64,000 nucleotides of DNA from assembly GCF_011386835.1 (NCBI RefSeq), contig NC_088791.1, positions 27,998,998-28,062,997 of the forward strand, given 5' to 3'. Source of the stretch: Chrysemys picta bellii (lineage: Eukaryota > Chordata > Testudines > Emydidae). A program made the position numbers and the translations under genes. The notes beneath the pieces were generated by a model. That model saw only the letters and a list, made by a program, of their open reading frames with translations, ran no database searches and was not told where the DNA came from. The first letter of the stretch is position 1. Each line of letters opens with the position of its first letter. Below, one piece after another: positions 1 through 10,960 of this stretch.

Positions 1-251
1 AAAACAGTATTCACATGTGGTTTTTTAATACTGCTACTTTTATTTTAACTAAGTCAGCTTCCTCTAAGGAGGGTAGACATATAAATAAAATTAACTATCT
101 ACAGCATTTAGCACCAGTAATGGATTATACGTATATGTTACCAAAAAAGGGAAAGAAGAAATGAAGAAGGAATATTGGAATAATCAATATTTACATACAT
201 ACAAGAATAACAAGGTAATATTATTTGGAATTACAAACATTACCCATATAG

Positions 252-927
252 CCAGACAAGTACCCAGAAACCACCTCCTACAAGACAGACCCAACAAAGA
301 AAATAACAGAACACTACTAGCTGTCACCTTCAGCCCCCAACTAAAATCTCTCCAGCGCATCATCAAAGATCTACAAACTATCCTGAAAGATGATGCCTCA
401 CTCTCACAGATCTTGGGAGACAGACCTGTCCTCGCTTACAGACAACCCCCCAACCTGAAGCAAATACTCACCAGCAACCACATAACCCAGGAACCTATCC
501 TTGCAACAAAGCCTGATGCCAACTCTGTCCACATATCTATTCAAGTGACATCATCATAGGACCTAATCACATCAGCCATACCATCAGGAGCTCGTTCACC
601 TGCACATCTACCAACGTGATATATGCCATCGTGTGCCAGCAATGCCCCTCTGCCATGTACATTGGCCAAACCGGACAGTCTCTATACAAAAGAATTAATG
701 GACACAAATCTGACATTAGGAATCATAACACTCAAAAACCAGTAGGAGAACACTTTAACCTGTCTGGTCATTCAATGACAGACCTGCGGGTGGCAATTTT
801 GCAACAGAAAAGCTTCAAAAACAGACTCCAACAAGAAACTGCTGAGCTGGAATTGATATGCAAACTAGATACAATCAACTTAGGCTTGAATAGGGACTGG
901 GAATGGCTGAAACATTACGAACATTGA
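252..927 (+). pseudogene. PLE protein remnant: linker plus GIY-YIG endonuclease
   Basis: In an active PLE this protein would be a reverse transcriptase fused to a GIY-YIG nuclease that nicks target DNA. The first open part (to 559) covers the linker after the reverse transcriptase, with VPRNHLLQDRPNK and RPVLAYRQPPNLKQILTS. The second (616-927) is the nuclease: IYAIVCQQCP, then YIGQTGQSLYKRINGH, then PVGEHFNLSGHS and a helix-rich end. The frame breaks between about 505 and 616; in the copy at 21238-21753 the same stretch is continuous and carries a CX5CX2C zinc-like cluster (CSKPRCLLC). No reverse-transcriptase core is present, so this copy is dead. Assignment is confident from the ordered motifs. 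Confidence 0.8.
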
Positions 928-1118
928 ATCTATCTCCCCTTGTAAGTATTCTCACACTTCTCATCAAACTGTCTGTACTGGGCTATCTTGATTATCACTT
1001 CAAAAGGTTTTTTTCTCTTACTTAATTGGCCTCTCAGAGTTTGTAAGACAACTCCTACCTTTTCATGCTCTCTGTATGTGTATATATATCTCCTCAATAT
1101 ATGTTCCATTCTATGCAT

Positions 1119-1156
1119 CCGAAGAAGTGGGCTGTAGCCCACGAAAGCTTATGCTC
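1119..1156 (+). ncRNA. Hammerhead-like motif in PLE copy 1 tail
   Basis: The order is CCGAAGA, an extra A, a perfect hairpin GTGGGC-TGTA-GCCCAC, GAAA, then GC-TTAT-GC and TC. This matches the hammerhead core CUGANGA / stem II / GAAA / stem III / UH, except that U4 is C, which should impair cleavage. The predicted cut lies between 1156 and 1157. Very short stem III is known for PLE hammerheads. An extra A before stem II is known in a viroid hammerhead. Stem I is not convincing by eye. Confidence 0.55.
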
Positions 1157-1468
1157 AAATAAATTTGTTAGTCTCTAAGGTGCCACAAGTACTCCTGTTC
1201 TTTTTTCGGATACAGACTAACACAGCTGCTACTCTGAAAGGTAGAGAGTGTGGGGTATTGAGAAAGGGGGACTAGGATAGGAAGATAAAAGATAGAAACT
1301 TTTAAGGAAAGAAGCAAAAGCATGGGATGTTTGTTGAGGACTGGTAATAGAGATCAGCAAGCAAGTTGGGTTAAGAGGGCAGGAAAGAAAGGGGCCTTTG
1401 AAAAGTCTTTCGAAAGTTAAGGTGGCCCCTCTCTCTCATCATGTCTCCCAAATCCTCATGTTCTAGAG

Positions 1469-1851
1469 CAGTGACTCTCAACCTTTCAGGAGTCTCATTT
1501 GTCTTGCATACCCCCAAGTTTTACCTCACTTAAAAACTACTTGCTGACACAATCAGACACAAAAGTGTCACAGCACTCTATTACTGAAAAACTGCTGACT
1601 TTCTCATTTTACCACATAATTATAAACTAAATCAACTGAAATATAAATATTGTACTTTCATTTCAGAGTATAATATATAGAGCAGTATCAACAAGTCATT
1701 GTCCGTATGACTTTTTGTTTGTATTGACTTAGTTGGTGCTTTTTATGTAGCCTGTTGTAAAACTAGGCAAATATCTAACTGAGCTGATTTATTCCCTGGA
1801 AGACCTCTGCGTACCCTCAGGGGTACACATACCCCTAGTTAAGAACCACTG
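1469..1851. mobile_element. hAT-type non-autonomous transposon with exact 8-bp TSD
   Basis: The terminal inverted repeats are CAGTGACTCTCAACC on the left and the complement of TTAAGAACCACTG on the right. The flanks TTCTAGAG (1461-1468 and 1852-1859) are an exact 8-bp duplication, diagnostic of hAT elements. The 383-bp interior is AT-rich with no transposase. A truncated inverted relative lies near 25770-25907. Confidence 0.9.
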
Positions 1852-1859
1852 TTCTAGAG

Positions 1860-2183
1860 GTCTTAAAAAAGCATACAAAAGAATTCAAGCTTTGAGCTCT
1901 TTTGTGCATCCTGACCATGTAAAATAGGCTTTAAAGTGTTCTCTCCCCCCCCCCCAAAAAAATCTGATTACTTTATTACATCTGAAATTTAGATTTTTGT
2001 CTACCCTGGAATATTCTATAGAAGACTAGCAAATAGAGCAGTAGAATGACATCATAAATACCAAGCAAGCAAAACCTTAGGGATTTTTATTCTGACTGTT
2101 TAAAACCTTGTTTGGTAGTTGTTGTTTTGCTAATACCTATTTAAATATAATACTTGGAAGAAAAACTTGCTTTGTTTGTTAAG
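1860..2183. other. Non-coding stretch, no recognised gene
   Basis: AT-rich sequence with a run of C followed by a run of A near 1948-1963. It ends in a pyrimidine-rich tract and AAG that could serve as the splice acceptor of the candidate exon at 2184. Confidence 0.5.
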
Positions 2184-2332
2184 GATTCAACACTTCCACC
2201 CCTTCAATTAACGGCTGGAAAAGCTCCCAATGCATATCTGAGTCATCAAACCAGTCCTCCAACAACAAGAAAAGGAAGATAAGACTTGACAGTCCTGATA
2301 TTTCTAAGTGGGGAAAAGCAACAGAGAAATAG
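2184..2332 (+). CDS. Candidate terminal coding exon, unidentified gene
   Basis: A pyrimidine-rich tract (CTTTGTTTGTTAAG) ends at 2183 and could be a splice acceptor. From there one frame, whose first codon is split, stays open for about 49 codons to TAG at 2330-2332. It ends with KKRKIRLDSPDISKWGKATEK in a lysine-rich, protein-like composition. About 75 bases further on is AATAAA. A second frame ends earlier, at ...TSPPTTRKGR. I do not recognise the protein. A run of A soon after AATAAA could instead mark the tail of a processed retrocopy. No upstream exon is identified, so this is a lead and not a gene call. Confidence 0.3.
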
Positions 2333-2404
2333 CTGAGAGTGAATAAACCTTCAAGCTTCCTTTATACCCAGGGCTTCTGATTTTCTGTTGTACCTGATAA
2401 ACAC

Positions 2405-2410
2405 AATAAA
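2405..2410 (+). promoter_or_regulatory. AATAAA polyadenylation signal candidate
   Basis: AATAAA lies 73 bases after the candidate stop codon at 2330-2332 and is followed within about 15 bases by a run of A. This spacing fits a short 3' UTR or the tail of a retrocopy. Confidence 0.35.
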
Positions 2411-2489
2411 ACACCTTCAATACAAAAAAAAATGAAATTCATGTTTATCTAATACTGGAAAAACACCAGAAATAGTTATTTGTATCTAA

Positions 2490-2640
2490 GGGCTTGTCTA
2501 TCCAGAGCAGAAATACAGATTATGGCATACTGGGGAACATTACAAAGACATTGCTTATTACAGTATGTATTACTGTAATGAGTAATGTATATAATATATA
2601 ATATACATTACTCATTACAGTATATTCAAAGAACAAGCCC
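2490..2640. mobile_element. Small MITE with GGGCTTGT ends
   Basis: GGGCTTGTCTA opens the element and GAACAAGCCC closes it, giving short terminal inverted repeats around 151 bp with a strong internal palindrome. No clear target duplication is visible, so the superfamily is not assigned. Confidence 0.5.
2571..2622. repeat. Perfect inverted repeat, 22-bp arms
   Basis: Positions 2571-2592 and 2601-2622 are exact reverse complements, separated by AATATATA. The unit is almost all A/T except for a few G/C steps, and sits inside the MITE at 2490-2640. Confidence 0.9.
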
Positions 2641-3112
2641 CCAACCCCCCAGATTTTTGGACATCTACATACAACTCAAAAATTGCTAAAAATAATCCCC
2701 CCAAAAATTATATTAATAACCTCCCCCCCAAAAATAAATCCTATTAATACCTCAAAGAAGCAAAAAGAAAAATAATGGCCCCAAAGAAACAGTAGCAGAA
2801 TTATTATAGAAAAATTTAATAGAAGAAAAACAAACAAATTTTTCAAAAAAGGATTAGAAATGTATATAAGTAAAGAAAAGTGAATGGAAGAAAGAGAAAA
2901 GGAAAGGAGAAAAAAAGCACAAGGATGCAAGTGTAAATTATTTTAAAAATATTTAAAATATAAGGAAAAATTTTATGCTAAAATACACATAGCTGATTTT
3001 GCTTAACAGCATGGGACAAATTCATTACTGGTGTAACTTCAATAAATGTGTGAAACCACACAGGGTAAGTTTGGCCTAAGAGATTGTTTAATAAAATATG
3101 GAAGCACATACA

Positions 3113-3138
3113 CACAGAGAGAGCGAGAGAGAGAGAGA
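3113..3138. repeat. (GA)n microsatellite, interrupted
   Basis: A short run of GA dinucleotides with one GC interruption. Confidence 0.8.
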
Positions 3139-3349
3139 AAAAAACCCTGATTAACTGACCTCTTAATAAACAGAAACTCCAGATTAATGATACATCAATT
3201 AGGTCCCCTGTGATTGCACAGACTTCAGCTCTGAGTAACTTTGACAGCCACACATCAGCTCTGAAGCTCTAAGCATCTGAAATTTCTGGGTATCCAAACC
3301 GCTAATTATTCCAAGATTTGAGATGCACTGGAGACCTTAGCAAAACATT

Positions 3350-3600
3350 AGTTCATGTTCCCTACCCTCAAGAGCTTACATTTTCAACAAGGATAATCCT
3401 GTTGCTATAATCAACATAACAGGAGGTCTACAAATGCAGTCACTGTGCTGTTCTATTCTTAAATAGCGACCATTTCAGGGCAGGTACTGCGTCTACATTT
3501 CTGCACAGCACCTAGCATAGTGGGACCCTGATTTTGACTGGAGGATCTGGGCACTACCACAATACAAATAAATATTAGTAACAGTTCCTAACTCATTATT
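3350..3600. repeat. Old LINE-3'-end-like interspersed repeat
   Basis: The segment with GCACAGCACCTAGCATAGTG and the ending ACAATACAAATAAATATTAG resembles an ancient amniote interspersed repeat, probably a LINE 3' end. A related ending occurs near 50450-50520. The family name is not certain. Confidence 0.4.
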
Positions 3601-4246
3601 TTGAAATTATTTGTTTTGAATTTTGAAGCAAATGCTATATGCAGAGCAGGCAATTGTGACCCCATCTCATGTCATATAAATACCTTCCTTTTAGGTAGAA
3701 TTAGTGTATGTTAGAAAGCATCTTAACTTTGCATCCCTAAAAGAGGATGAAGAAATGGAGCCTGAGATGGCTGGAGTATGCCACTACGGTAAATGCACTT
3801 ATGTCCTTCATTTGGCAGCAATCTGACATAATAAGGAAAATGACAGAACAGAATAGTTATTTTTATTGAGGGCCAAAGTGTAAAGAATAGAACAGCCTGT
3901 GATGCAAACATTCACTGATGAAACAAGGCTTGAATTAGCAAATTTAATCAGGAGGTGATTGTTTGACAGAAGAGATCATTTTAAATGAATCTACCACTGG
4001 AGACTGCCCAAATGACAGGCGGAGGAGAAATAACCTGATGAATATGGATTGGTGTGTTGCACTGAAACAAAAACTTTTTTCCCAAACTACTGACACTGAG
4101 CTTCCTTCAATTTTGATTCCTCTCTTTTGTATACCACTATAAATATTCATAATGAAGTAAAATATGCATATAATGTAAAATACATGCAACATACACGTTT
4201 TTTAAATCGGGGCCAAATTTATGCTTGCTGAATTTGTTAAAAAGAT
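3600..4246. other. Non-coding stretch, no recognised gene
   Basis: AT-rich sequence. The short open frames on the minus strand here have no recognisable domains or composition bias that would support a gene. Confidence 0.5.
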
Positions 4247-5515
4247 CATAAGAATATAAGAATGGCCGTACTGGGTCAGACCAAAGGTCCATCCAGCCCA
4301 GTATCCTGTCTACCAACAGTGGCCAATGTCAGGTGCCCCAGAGGGAGTGAACCTAACAGGTAATGATCAAGTCATTTCTCTCCTGCCATCCATCACCACC
4401 CTCTGACAAACAGAGGCTAAGGACACCATTCCTTAACCATCTTGGCTAATAGCCATTAATGGACTTAACCTCAGTGAATTTATCCACGTCTCTTTTAAAC
4501 CCTGTTATAGTCCTAGCCTTCACAACCTCCTCAGGCAAGGAGTTCCACAAGTTGACTGTGCACTGTGTGAAGAAGAACTTCCTTTTATTTGTTTTAAACC
4601 TGCTGCCCATTAATTTCATTTGGCAGCCCCTAGTTCTTATATTATGGGAACAAGTAAATAACTTTTCCTTATTCACTTTCTCCACATCACCCATAATTTT
4701 ATATACCTCTATCATATCCCCCCTTAGTCTCCTCTTTTCCAAGCAGATAAGTCCCAGCCTCTTTAATCTCTCCTCATATGGGACCCGTTCCAAACCCCTA
4801 CTCATTTTAGTTACCCTTCTCTGAACCTTTTCTAATGCCAATATATCTTTTTTGAGATGAGGAGACCACATCTGTATGCAGTATTCAAGAAGTGGGCGTA
4901 CCATGGATTTACATAAGGGCAATAAGATATTCTCCGTCTTATTCTCTATTCCCTTTTTAATGATACCTAACATCCTGTTTGCTTTTTTGACTGCAGTTGC
5001 ACACTGCGTGGACATCTTCAGAGAACTATCCACGATGACTCCAAGAGCTTTTTCCTGATTAGTTGGAGCTAAATTAGCCCCCATCATATTGTATGTATAG
5101 TTGGGGTTATTTTTCCCAATGTGCATTACTCAACATTTATCCATATTACATTTCAGTTGTAATTTTGTTGCCCAATCACTTAGTTTTGTGAGAGCTTTTT
5201 GAAGTTCTTCACAGTCTGCTTTGGTCTTAACTATCTCGAGTAGTTTAGTATCATCTGCAAACTTTGCCACCTCACTGTTTACCCCTTTCTCCAGATCATT
5301 TATGAATAAGTTGAATAGGATTGGTCCTAGGACTGACCCTTGGGGAACACCACTAGTTACCCCTCTCCATTCTGAAAATGTACCATTTATTCCTACCCTT
5401 TGCTCTCCGTCTTTTAACCAGTTCTCAACCCATGAAAGGATCTTCCCTCTTATCCCATGACAACTTAATTTACGTAAGAGCCTTTGTCAAAGGCTTTCTG
5501 GAAATCAATTTTTCG
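4247..5515 (-). mobile_element. CR1-type LINE, 3' part
   Basis: A 5'-truncated CR1-clade non-LTR retrotransposon on the minus strand. The 3' UTR lies at the low-coordinate end (GGTCCATCCAGCCCAGTATC on the plus strand) and finishes in a short TTCTTATATTCTTATG-like repeat, as CR1 does. The coding part runs from the FADD region near 5240 to the C-terminus at 4446. Its sequence differs from the copies at 8503 and 53384, indicating another subfamily. Confidence 0.9.
4446..5126 (-). pseudogene. CR1 reverse transcriptase C-terminal region (226-aa open frame)
   Basis: This frame is the thumb and C-terminal region of a CR1 reverse transcriptase, the enzyme that copies element RNA into a nicked chromosome. 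Typical strings are LGVIVDSSLKMSTQC, PLLEYCIQMWSPHLKKDI, LEKVQRRVTKM and [16 protein letters not shown], ending near NLWNSLPEEVVKA. The catalytic palm lies upstream on the minus strand in broken frames around 5130-5510, with a stop just before MHIGKN. No endonuclease domain is present, so this is a dead fragment despite its open frame. Confidence 0.85.
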
Positions 5516-7290
5516 CTCCTAGTCAGCAAGCATCATTAAACAGCATCACAAGTGTGACAAATGGAAGTCTAAGCAAACACAGTTCTACATGCTAATAAGT
5601 ATAATACTTGAAATGCCAACGTCATACTATTTACCACTCTGACTTTTTTTATTAAAACCATAGAGTCTGCAAGACCTACCTGTCCTCACATACAGTCTGT
5701 GTCGTGGTATCTTTCCAGCCCACAGATATTAGGATTTCTGCCCCTTCCCCAATATAATTTGTGCTTTTTTTAACAATAGGGTCATATTAATAAGTGAACA
5801 GAAACTGATTTTTCCTCCTAGCAACCATCTCTCCAGCTTATAAATAATCTTTTCATTTTGAAAGGGCTACATGTTTGGAGGTCCTGGCAAGACCCAGGCC
5901 CAAATGACTGTGTTAAATACAGTTCCTGGATTAACGGGCCTCATTACAGAAGATGATCCAATAAATCTAAAATCTGCTCTCAGACTCAGAGCACTACCAA
6001 CTCCTAAACACCCCAACTTAGGAACCCTTATCAGGTTCAAATGTTAGAAATAAAAAACATACTCTGAAATCCACCAGAGTCTGCTAGAGTTACTCATGCC
6101 TAGAGCTACGATTTTGGCACAGAGGTCAGTGTTCATGGTAATCATGAATTTGAATGAAGTCCATGACGCCCACAATAGAGCCCCTTTCCCCTCCGGATGT
6201 TGCGGCCTAGCCCCACATGGCCACTCAGGTATGTCCATCTCTCCCTCCATAGATGGAGGCAGAGGGTCATGCACCAAATTTGATTGGCATTGCAACCTGA
6301 TCCACGTGGTCACAGTGTAACTCAGGTCTGGCACATCCACTCCTCTGTAGACAGAGATAGAGGGGCAGAGAGTCAAATTTGATCAGTACTGGGACCGTGG
6401 TGTACTAGGTCACAATGCAAATCAAATATGGCCCTCAACCCCTCCATCTCCATTTAAAGTATTTTGTATACTATTTAAATTACATACAATGTTTTAAGAT
6501 ATATATTAGCCTCTTATGAAATCCTGACTTTCAGATTACAATCCCAGTTCCCAGAATAAAATGTGTTTTAGACTACTGTCTCAACATTAAATATATTGTC
6601 TTGGTATTACATTGATAAAAGCTGGTATAAATCAGAGATGGCCTCAGCCAAAATCCCAGATTCAAAAATCACAGATGAAGCTCAGGCCTACTCATAATAC
6701 CATTACAGGACAATCTTCAAGGATAATCCAAAATTATGATGTAGGCAAAACAAGCCTTTATTTTTTTATGCCCAAGATTCATATTCTCAGAGTGGGCTTG
6801 TTTCTCAATTACCTTTGTTGCCATTGCAAGCACAAAGACGCAACTGTTTAAACAAATGATGACCCTCACCTGGATATTGAAAAATAAATTTAAAAACTGA
6901 AGGGCTAGAACAGCTAAATAAACATATAAATAAGATTCACATTCCCATTTTTAAAAGCAAAGCTACCTATACCCCATGTTTACTCATTAAGAAAGGTACT
7001 GGCTGAAAGCACTTGCCACTTCAAATCAATTTCTCTGAATCCTACTGGTCAGTTCTGTGTCCTCCAAACTTAAAGATTTGACAAAAAGTATCAGCATAAA
7101 GATATTTCAGTAAATTGAGACATAACACATTAAGTTTTCCTATCTGGATTTGTTCTCTGAGTAGGAAGATGTCATGCTGAAATGCTGACGTGACAGCTCT
7201 GGTCTATATACATATATTTCTAATATGTATTTGCTTTTCAATGAAAACCTTCAGTTCTATACCGAGGAAAACCACTCTCTTACTCCACAT
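5516..7290. other. Non-coding stretch, no recognised gene
   Basis: Mostly AT-rich, with a moderately GC-rich patch around 6060-6440 containing two similar clauses (GGCAGAGGGTCA / GGGCAGAGAGTCAAATTTGAT), perhaps an old internal duplication. No splice-flanked open frame stood out. Confidence 0.45.
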
Positions 7291-7690
7291 CTCCTAAACT
7301 ACTCTCATGCTGTGTTCTGACACATCCCTTTTTCCTGTCCAGAATGACGACTTGCAGCTGCACCTTCCTAGTTTCCATACAGCCTGAGTGCAGCTGAGCC
7401 TCACCAGGGCCAGCTGATTGACCAGTGCGCCTGATAGGCCGAGGAAGTCAGCAAGTCTGCTGTTAAGCCCAACAGCAACAACTGATCTCTGGCTGCTCAA
7501 AGCACATGCCTGCAGCTGTGATCTCTCCTGTGCCTGCCTTGCGCCTGTGCTGTCCCGTCTGCTCCAGCCCTGCTTGGCTTCTGGTCTCTGGCTCTAACCT
7601 TTGCTGCTGTTTGTGGCCACTGCCTCCGGTTGGCCCCCCAGGCCTGACTGCCCACGTACCAGGTTCATGACATTTCCATTCATTCACTTT
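7290..7690. repeat. GC-richer block, possible LTR-derived repeat
   Basis: A GC-rich island in AT-rich surroundings, with CTG-rich degenerate wording similar in style to the solo LTR at 13639-14599. I could not find termini or a target duplication. Confidence 0.25.
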
Positions 7691-8502
7691 CTTTACTATG
7701 CTTTTCTATCCCTGTTCTCTCTTCACTTATCCTGTTTTCTGATTTCTATTTTTTAATCAAACCCATAAGAAAATAAGAAACTTATAAGAAAAGATATACA
7801 GGCAGGCAAGCAGGGTAGCCTTAAACATATCTCATGTACCTGTTACGTACGTCAGTTCGTTGCCAGGACACTTCTGTGTTGAATTATTTACCTGAGGTCA
7901 TAACTTCCTCTTAAACTCTATTTTCAGCTCCCCAAATACTTGAGGTTTTCTGCTGGGCCATTTATCTGTGCAAAGTTTATCTGTTCAAAGGTCTCAAGCC
8001 TTATGCTAACTTGCTGAAGCTAATGTCTTACAAGATACAGGCTTGTAGGTTTCTTGCATTACTGCTGAATATAACGCAAAGCAGAATATAATGCAAAGCA
8101 GCAAATATAATAAAGGCAAGCTAGCCCATTGGGCTACAGGCCCCCCTTTGATACGGTGATTGTATGCCACCCTCCGCATACAAACCTATTGCTTGGTTAG
8201 CCTGGCAGGTTACCGACAACGATGACGACGGATTCTTTGGGTACCTTCCTTCTGGCCATATCACGGCGTGTTTACCTCAAACATATTGTATCCACCAATG
8301 TACTGATACCCCTTTTTAGAGCAACAGGGTATTGGTGGAATTTTTCCATTTGGGTGATACCAGAGACAGTACATTGCTGCGTTTATTGTAGACGTTGTTT
8401 TAAAGGTGACCTATTGAGTGGATAATTGCCAAGTGACCGAACACATTTTCACCTGGATTGAACACAGGCAAAGAGGCTGTGAACAGGACACACAAGGTTT
8501 TG
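7690..8502. other. Non-coding stretch, unassigned
   Basis: Contains small direct repeats (AATATAACGCAAAGCAG / AATATAATGCAAAGCAG near 8069-8101). The 67-codon open frame at 8222 has no recognisable domain. Possibly a degraded repeat that the next CR1 entered. Confidence 0.35.
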
Positions 8503-9946
8503 CCATGATAATCCGGAGGTCCCGGATGACTGGAAAAAGGGTAATGTAGTGCCCATCTTTAAAAAAGGGAAGAAGGAGGAGCCGGGGAACTACAGGCCAG
8601 TCAGCCTCACCTCAGTTCCTGGAAAAATCATGGAGCAGGTCCTCAAGGAATCAATTATGAAACACTTAGAGGAGGGGAAAGTGATCAGGAACGGTCAGCA
8701 TGGATTCACCAAGGGCAAGTCGTGCCTGACTAACCTAATTGCCTTCTATGATGAGATAACTGGCTCTGTGGATGAGGGGAAAGCAGTGGATGTGTTCTTC
8801 CTTGAATTTAGCTAAGCTTTTGATATGGTCTCCCACAGTATTCTTGCCACCAAGTTAAAGAAGTATGGGCTGAATGAATGGACTGTAAGGTGGATAGAAA
8901 GCTGGCTAGATCGTCGGGCTCAACGCGTAGTGATCAAAGGCTCCATGTCTAGTTGGCAGTCGGTTTCAAGCGGAGTGCCCCAAGGGTTGGTCCTGGGGCC
9001 GGTTTTGTTTAATATCTTTATTAATGATCTGGAGGATGGTGTGGACTGCACTCTCAGCAAGTTTGCAGATGACACTAAACTGGGAGGCATGGTAGATACA
9101 CTGGAGGGTAGGGATCAGATTCAGAGGGACCTAGACAAATTAGAGGATTGGGCCAAAAAAAACCTGATGAGGTTCAACAAGGACAAGTGCAGAGTCCTGC
9201 ACTTAGGACGGAAGAATCCTATGCACTGCTACAGACTAGGGACCGAATGGCTAGGTAGCAGTTCTGCAAAAAAGGACCTAGGGGTCACAGTGGACGAGAA
9301 GCTGGATATGAGTCAAGAGTGTGCTCTTGTTGCCAAGAAGGCTAACAGCATTTTGGGCTGTATAAGTAGGGGCACTGCCAGCAGATCAAGGAACGTGATC
9401 GTTCCCCTTTATTCGACATTGGGAGGCCTCATCTGGAGTACTGTGTCCAGTTTTGGGCCCCACACTACAAGAAGGATGTGGAAAAATTGGAAAGAGTCCA
9501 GCGGAGGGCAACAAAAATGATTAGGGGGCTGGAGCACATGACTAATGAGGAGAGGCTGAGGGAACTGGGATTGTTTAGTCTCCAGAAGAGGAGGAGGAGG
9601 GGGGATTTGATAGCTGCTTTCAACTACCTAAAGGGGGGTTCCAAAGAGGATAGAGCTCGGCTGTTCTCAGTGGTGGCAGATGACAGAACAAGGAGCAATG
9701 GTCTCAAGTTGCAGTGGGGGAGGTCTAGGTTGGATATTAGGAAACACTATTTCACTAGGAGGATGGTGAAGCACTGGAATGCGTTACCTAGGGAGGCGGT
9801 GGAATCTCCTTCCTTGGAGGTTTTTAAGGCCCAGCTTGACAAAGCCCTGGCTGGGATGATTTAGTTGGGAATTGGTCCTGCTTTGAGCAAGGGGTTGGAC
9901 TAGATGACCTCCTGAGTTCCCTTCCAACCCTGATATTCTATGATTC
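8503..9946 (+). mobile_element. CR1 LINE, reverse transcriptase and 3' end
   Basis: A 5'-truncated CR1 that starts inside the reverse transcriptase and ends with TGATATTCTATGATTC, the usual CR1 terminus. Nucleotide sequence is close to the copy at 53384-55164, so both belong to one subfamily. No target duplication is evident, which is usual for CR1. Confidence 0.93.
8511..9864 (+). pseudogene. CR1 reverse transcriptase, stop plus frameshift
   Basis: Reverse-transcriptase blocks appear in order: [32 protein letters not shown], motif A (VFFLEFS, then a stop at 8813-8815, then AFDMVSH), motif B ([15 protein letters not shown]), motif C ([10 protein letters not shown]), and the C-terminal [11 protein letters not shown] and [14 protein letters not shown]. 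The first motif A aspartate is replaced by glutamate, and a frameshift near 9420-9480 separates the last 128 codons. The endonuclease domain is missing. The copy cannot make a working enzyme. Confidence 0.9.
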
Positions 9947-10960
9947 ATAGTTAAATAAGAGTTTCAATTAGGTGCAGTGTTACAGACCCCATATCTGAAT
10001 TGCTTGGCCTGATGTGGCTGGGGTGGGTGGGCCGGGGCTCCTCTCCAGTCGCGGGAGCCCCTCGGGGCGTCTCCTTTTACAAGGGGATGGGGGAGGTTTG
10101 GCGAGCGGGCAGGGCCGGGACTGGCGGGCTAGCCTCCTCAAAGCGGGGGTTCACCCGCCGCCCATGCATGTCCTGCTCCCAGTGCTGCGCAGAGAACCAG
10201 CCCCTGGTCGGAGCACTTAGCTCAACAGCAGCCTGGCCGGCAGGCTCCTTCCTTCCCCCACTGCCTCCGGCTGCGCTGGCGCCCTGGGAAAGCACAAGGC
10301 CCTCCGGCCCCAGGGCACTGGCCAGGAGGAGCCAAGCCCTGCATATGCCAAAGCCTCGCACAGCACTGGCATGGGGAAGCCTCTCCACCAAGTTCTGGAG
10401 TGGGCAGCGATTTCCAGCCTGTTCATGCCCCGAACCTGCAGGCTCCACAGCTGCCCCCCTTACCACCATCTTCACCCCTTACCCACGCCCTGGGTCCTGC
10501 CTCCAGGGAGTACAGGACTGCTCCATCCCCTAGTCCCCCTCCCCTGCTGAGCCACGTGGCCGGGTTCGCTGAAGCCCCTGCAGTCAGGTTCCCTGGGACC
10601 AGCGGCGTATTATTGCCTAGGCCAACAAGGCCTAGGCCTAAGGCGGCAAATTTGCAGGGGCGGCAAATTTATAATAGCAGCATTTTTGTAATCATGGCAT
10701 CAATGACGCCGCGATTCTACCAACCATAGCATGTATTGAAACCACCAATGACGGCACGACGCCATTTAGTAAACATACTCGCGAGAATCCTAAGCATTAA
10801 TAATATGACCAGAAGGAAGAAATTAAGCGTTTCTCAGTTTTGGATCTATGCGCGGTCTCGCACTATCAGCGAAATCGCGCTATACAGACGCGCGTTCAAG
10901 TGAGGGTCCGCTGTACTTGTACTTTTATTTCTAATAAAACTTGTAAACGTTCAAGAGAGG
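9947..10960. repeat. GC-rich repeat block with (GGGGCGGCAAATTT) motif
   Basis: Positions 10010-10620 are GC-rich. They are followed by two near-direct copies of GCGGCAAATTTGCAGGGGCGGCAAATTT-type wording (10643-10672) and AT-rich sequence with many CG dinucleotides. A short frame near 10806 starts MTRRKKLSVSQFW, which resembles the start of some hAT transposases. I read this as a decayed DNA transposon, not a host gene. Confidence 0.3.

Larger units (their letters stand above)
245..1239 (+). mobile_element. Penelope-like element, 5'-truncated copy 1
   Basis: A 5'-truncated Penelope-like retroelement. It holds the protein region upstream of the nuclease, the GIY-YIG endonuclease, and a 3' tail with a hammerhead-like motif, ending in the segment GATACAGACTAACACAGCTG. 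The same protein order and a related tail recur at 21052-22240, which shows that the tail belongs to the element. Homology to the other copy begins near 245-252; the bases before that look unrelated. I could not define a target-site duplication. The GIY-YIG family assignment is established knowledge; placement in Penelope is inferred from nuclease plus tail. Confidence 0.8.

Noticed and set aside
4459..4824. 121-codon plus-strand frame
   Set aside because: Antisense shadow of the CR1 reverse transcriptase at 4446-5126.
10000..10533. 177-codon plus frame in a GC-rich block
   Set aside because: Overlapping frames of similar length exist on both strands; no start context, splice sites or domain. 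Most likely composition of a decayed repeat.
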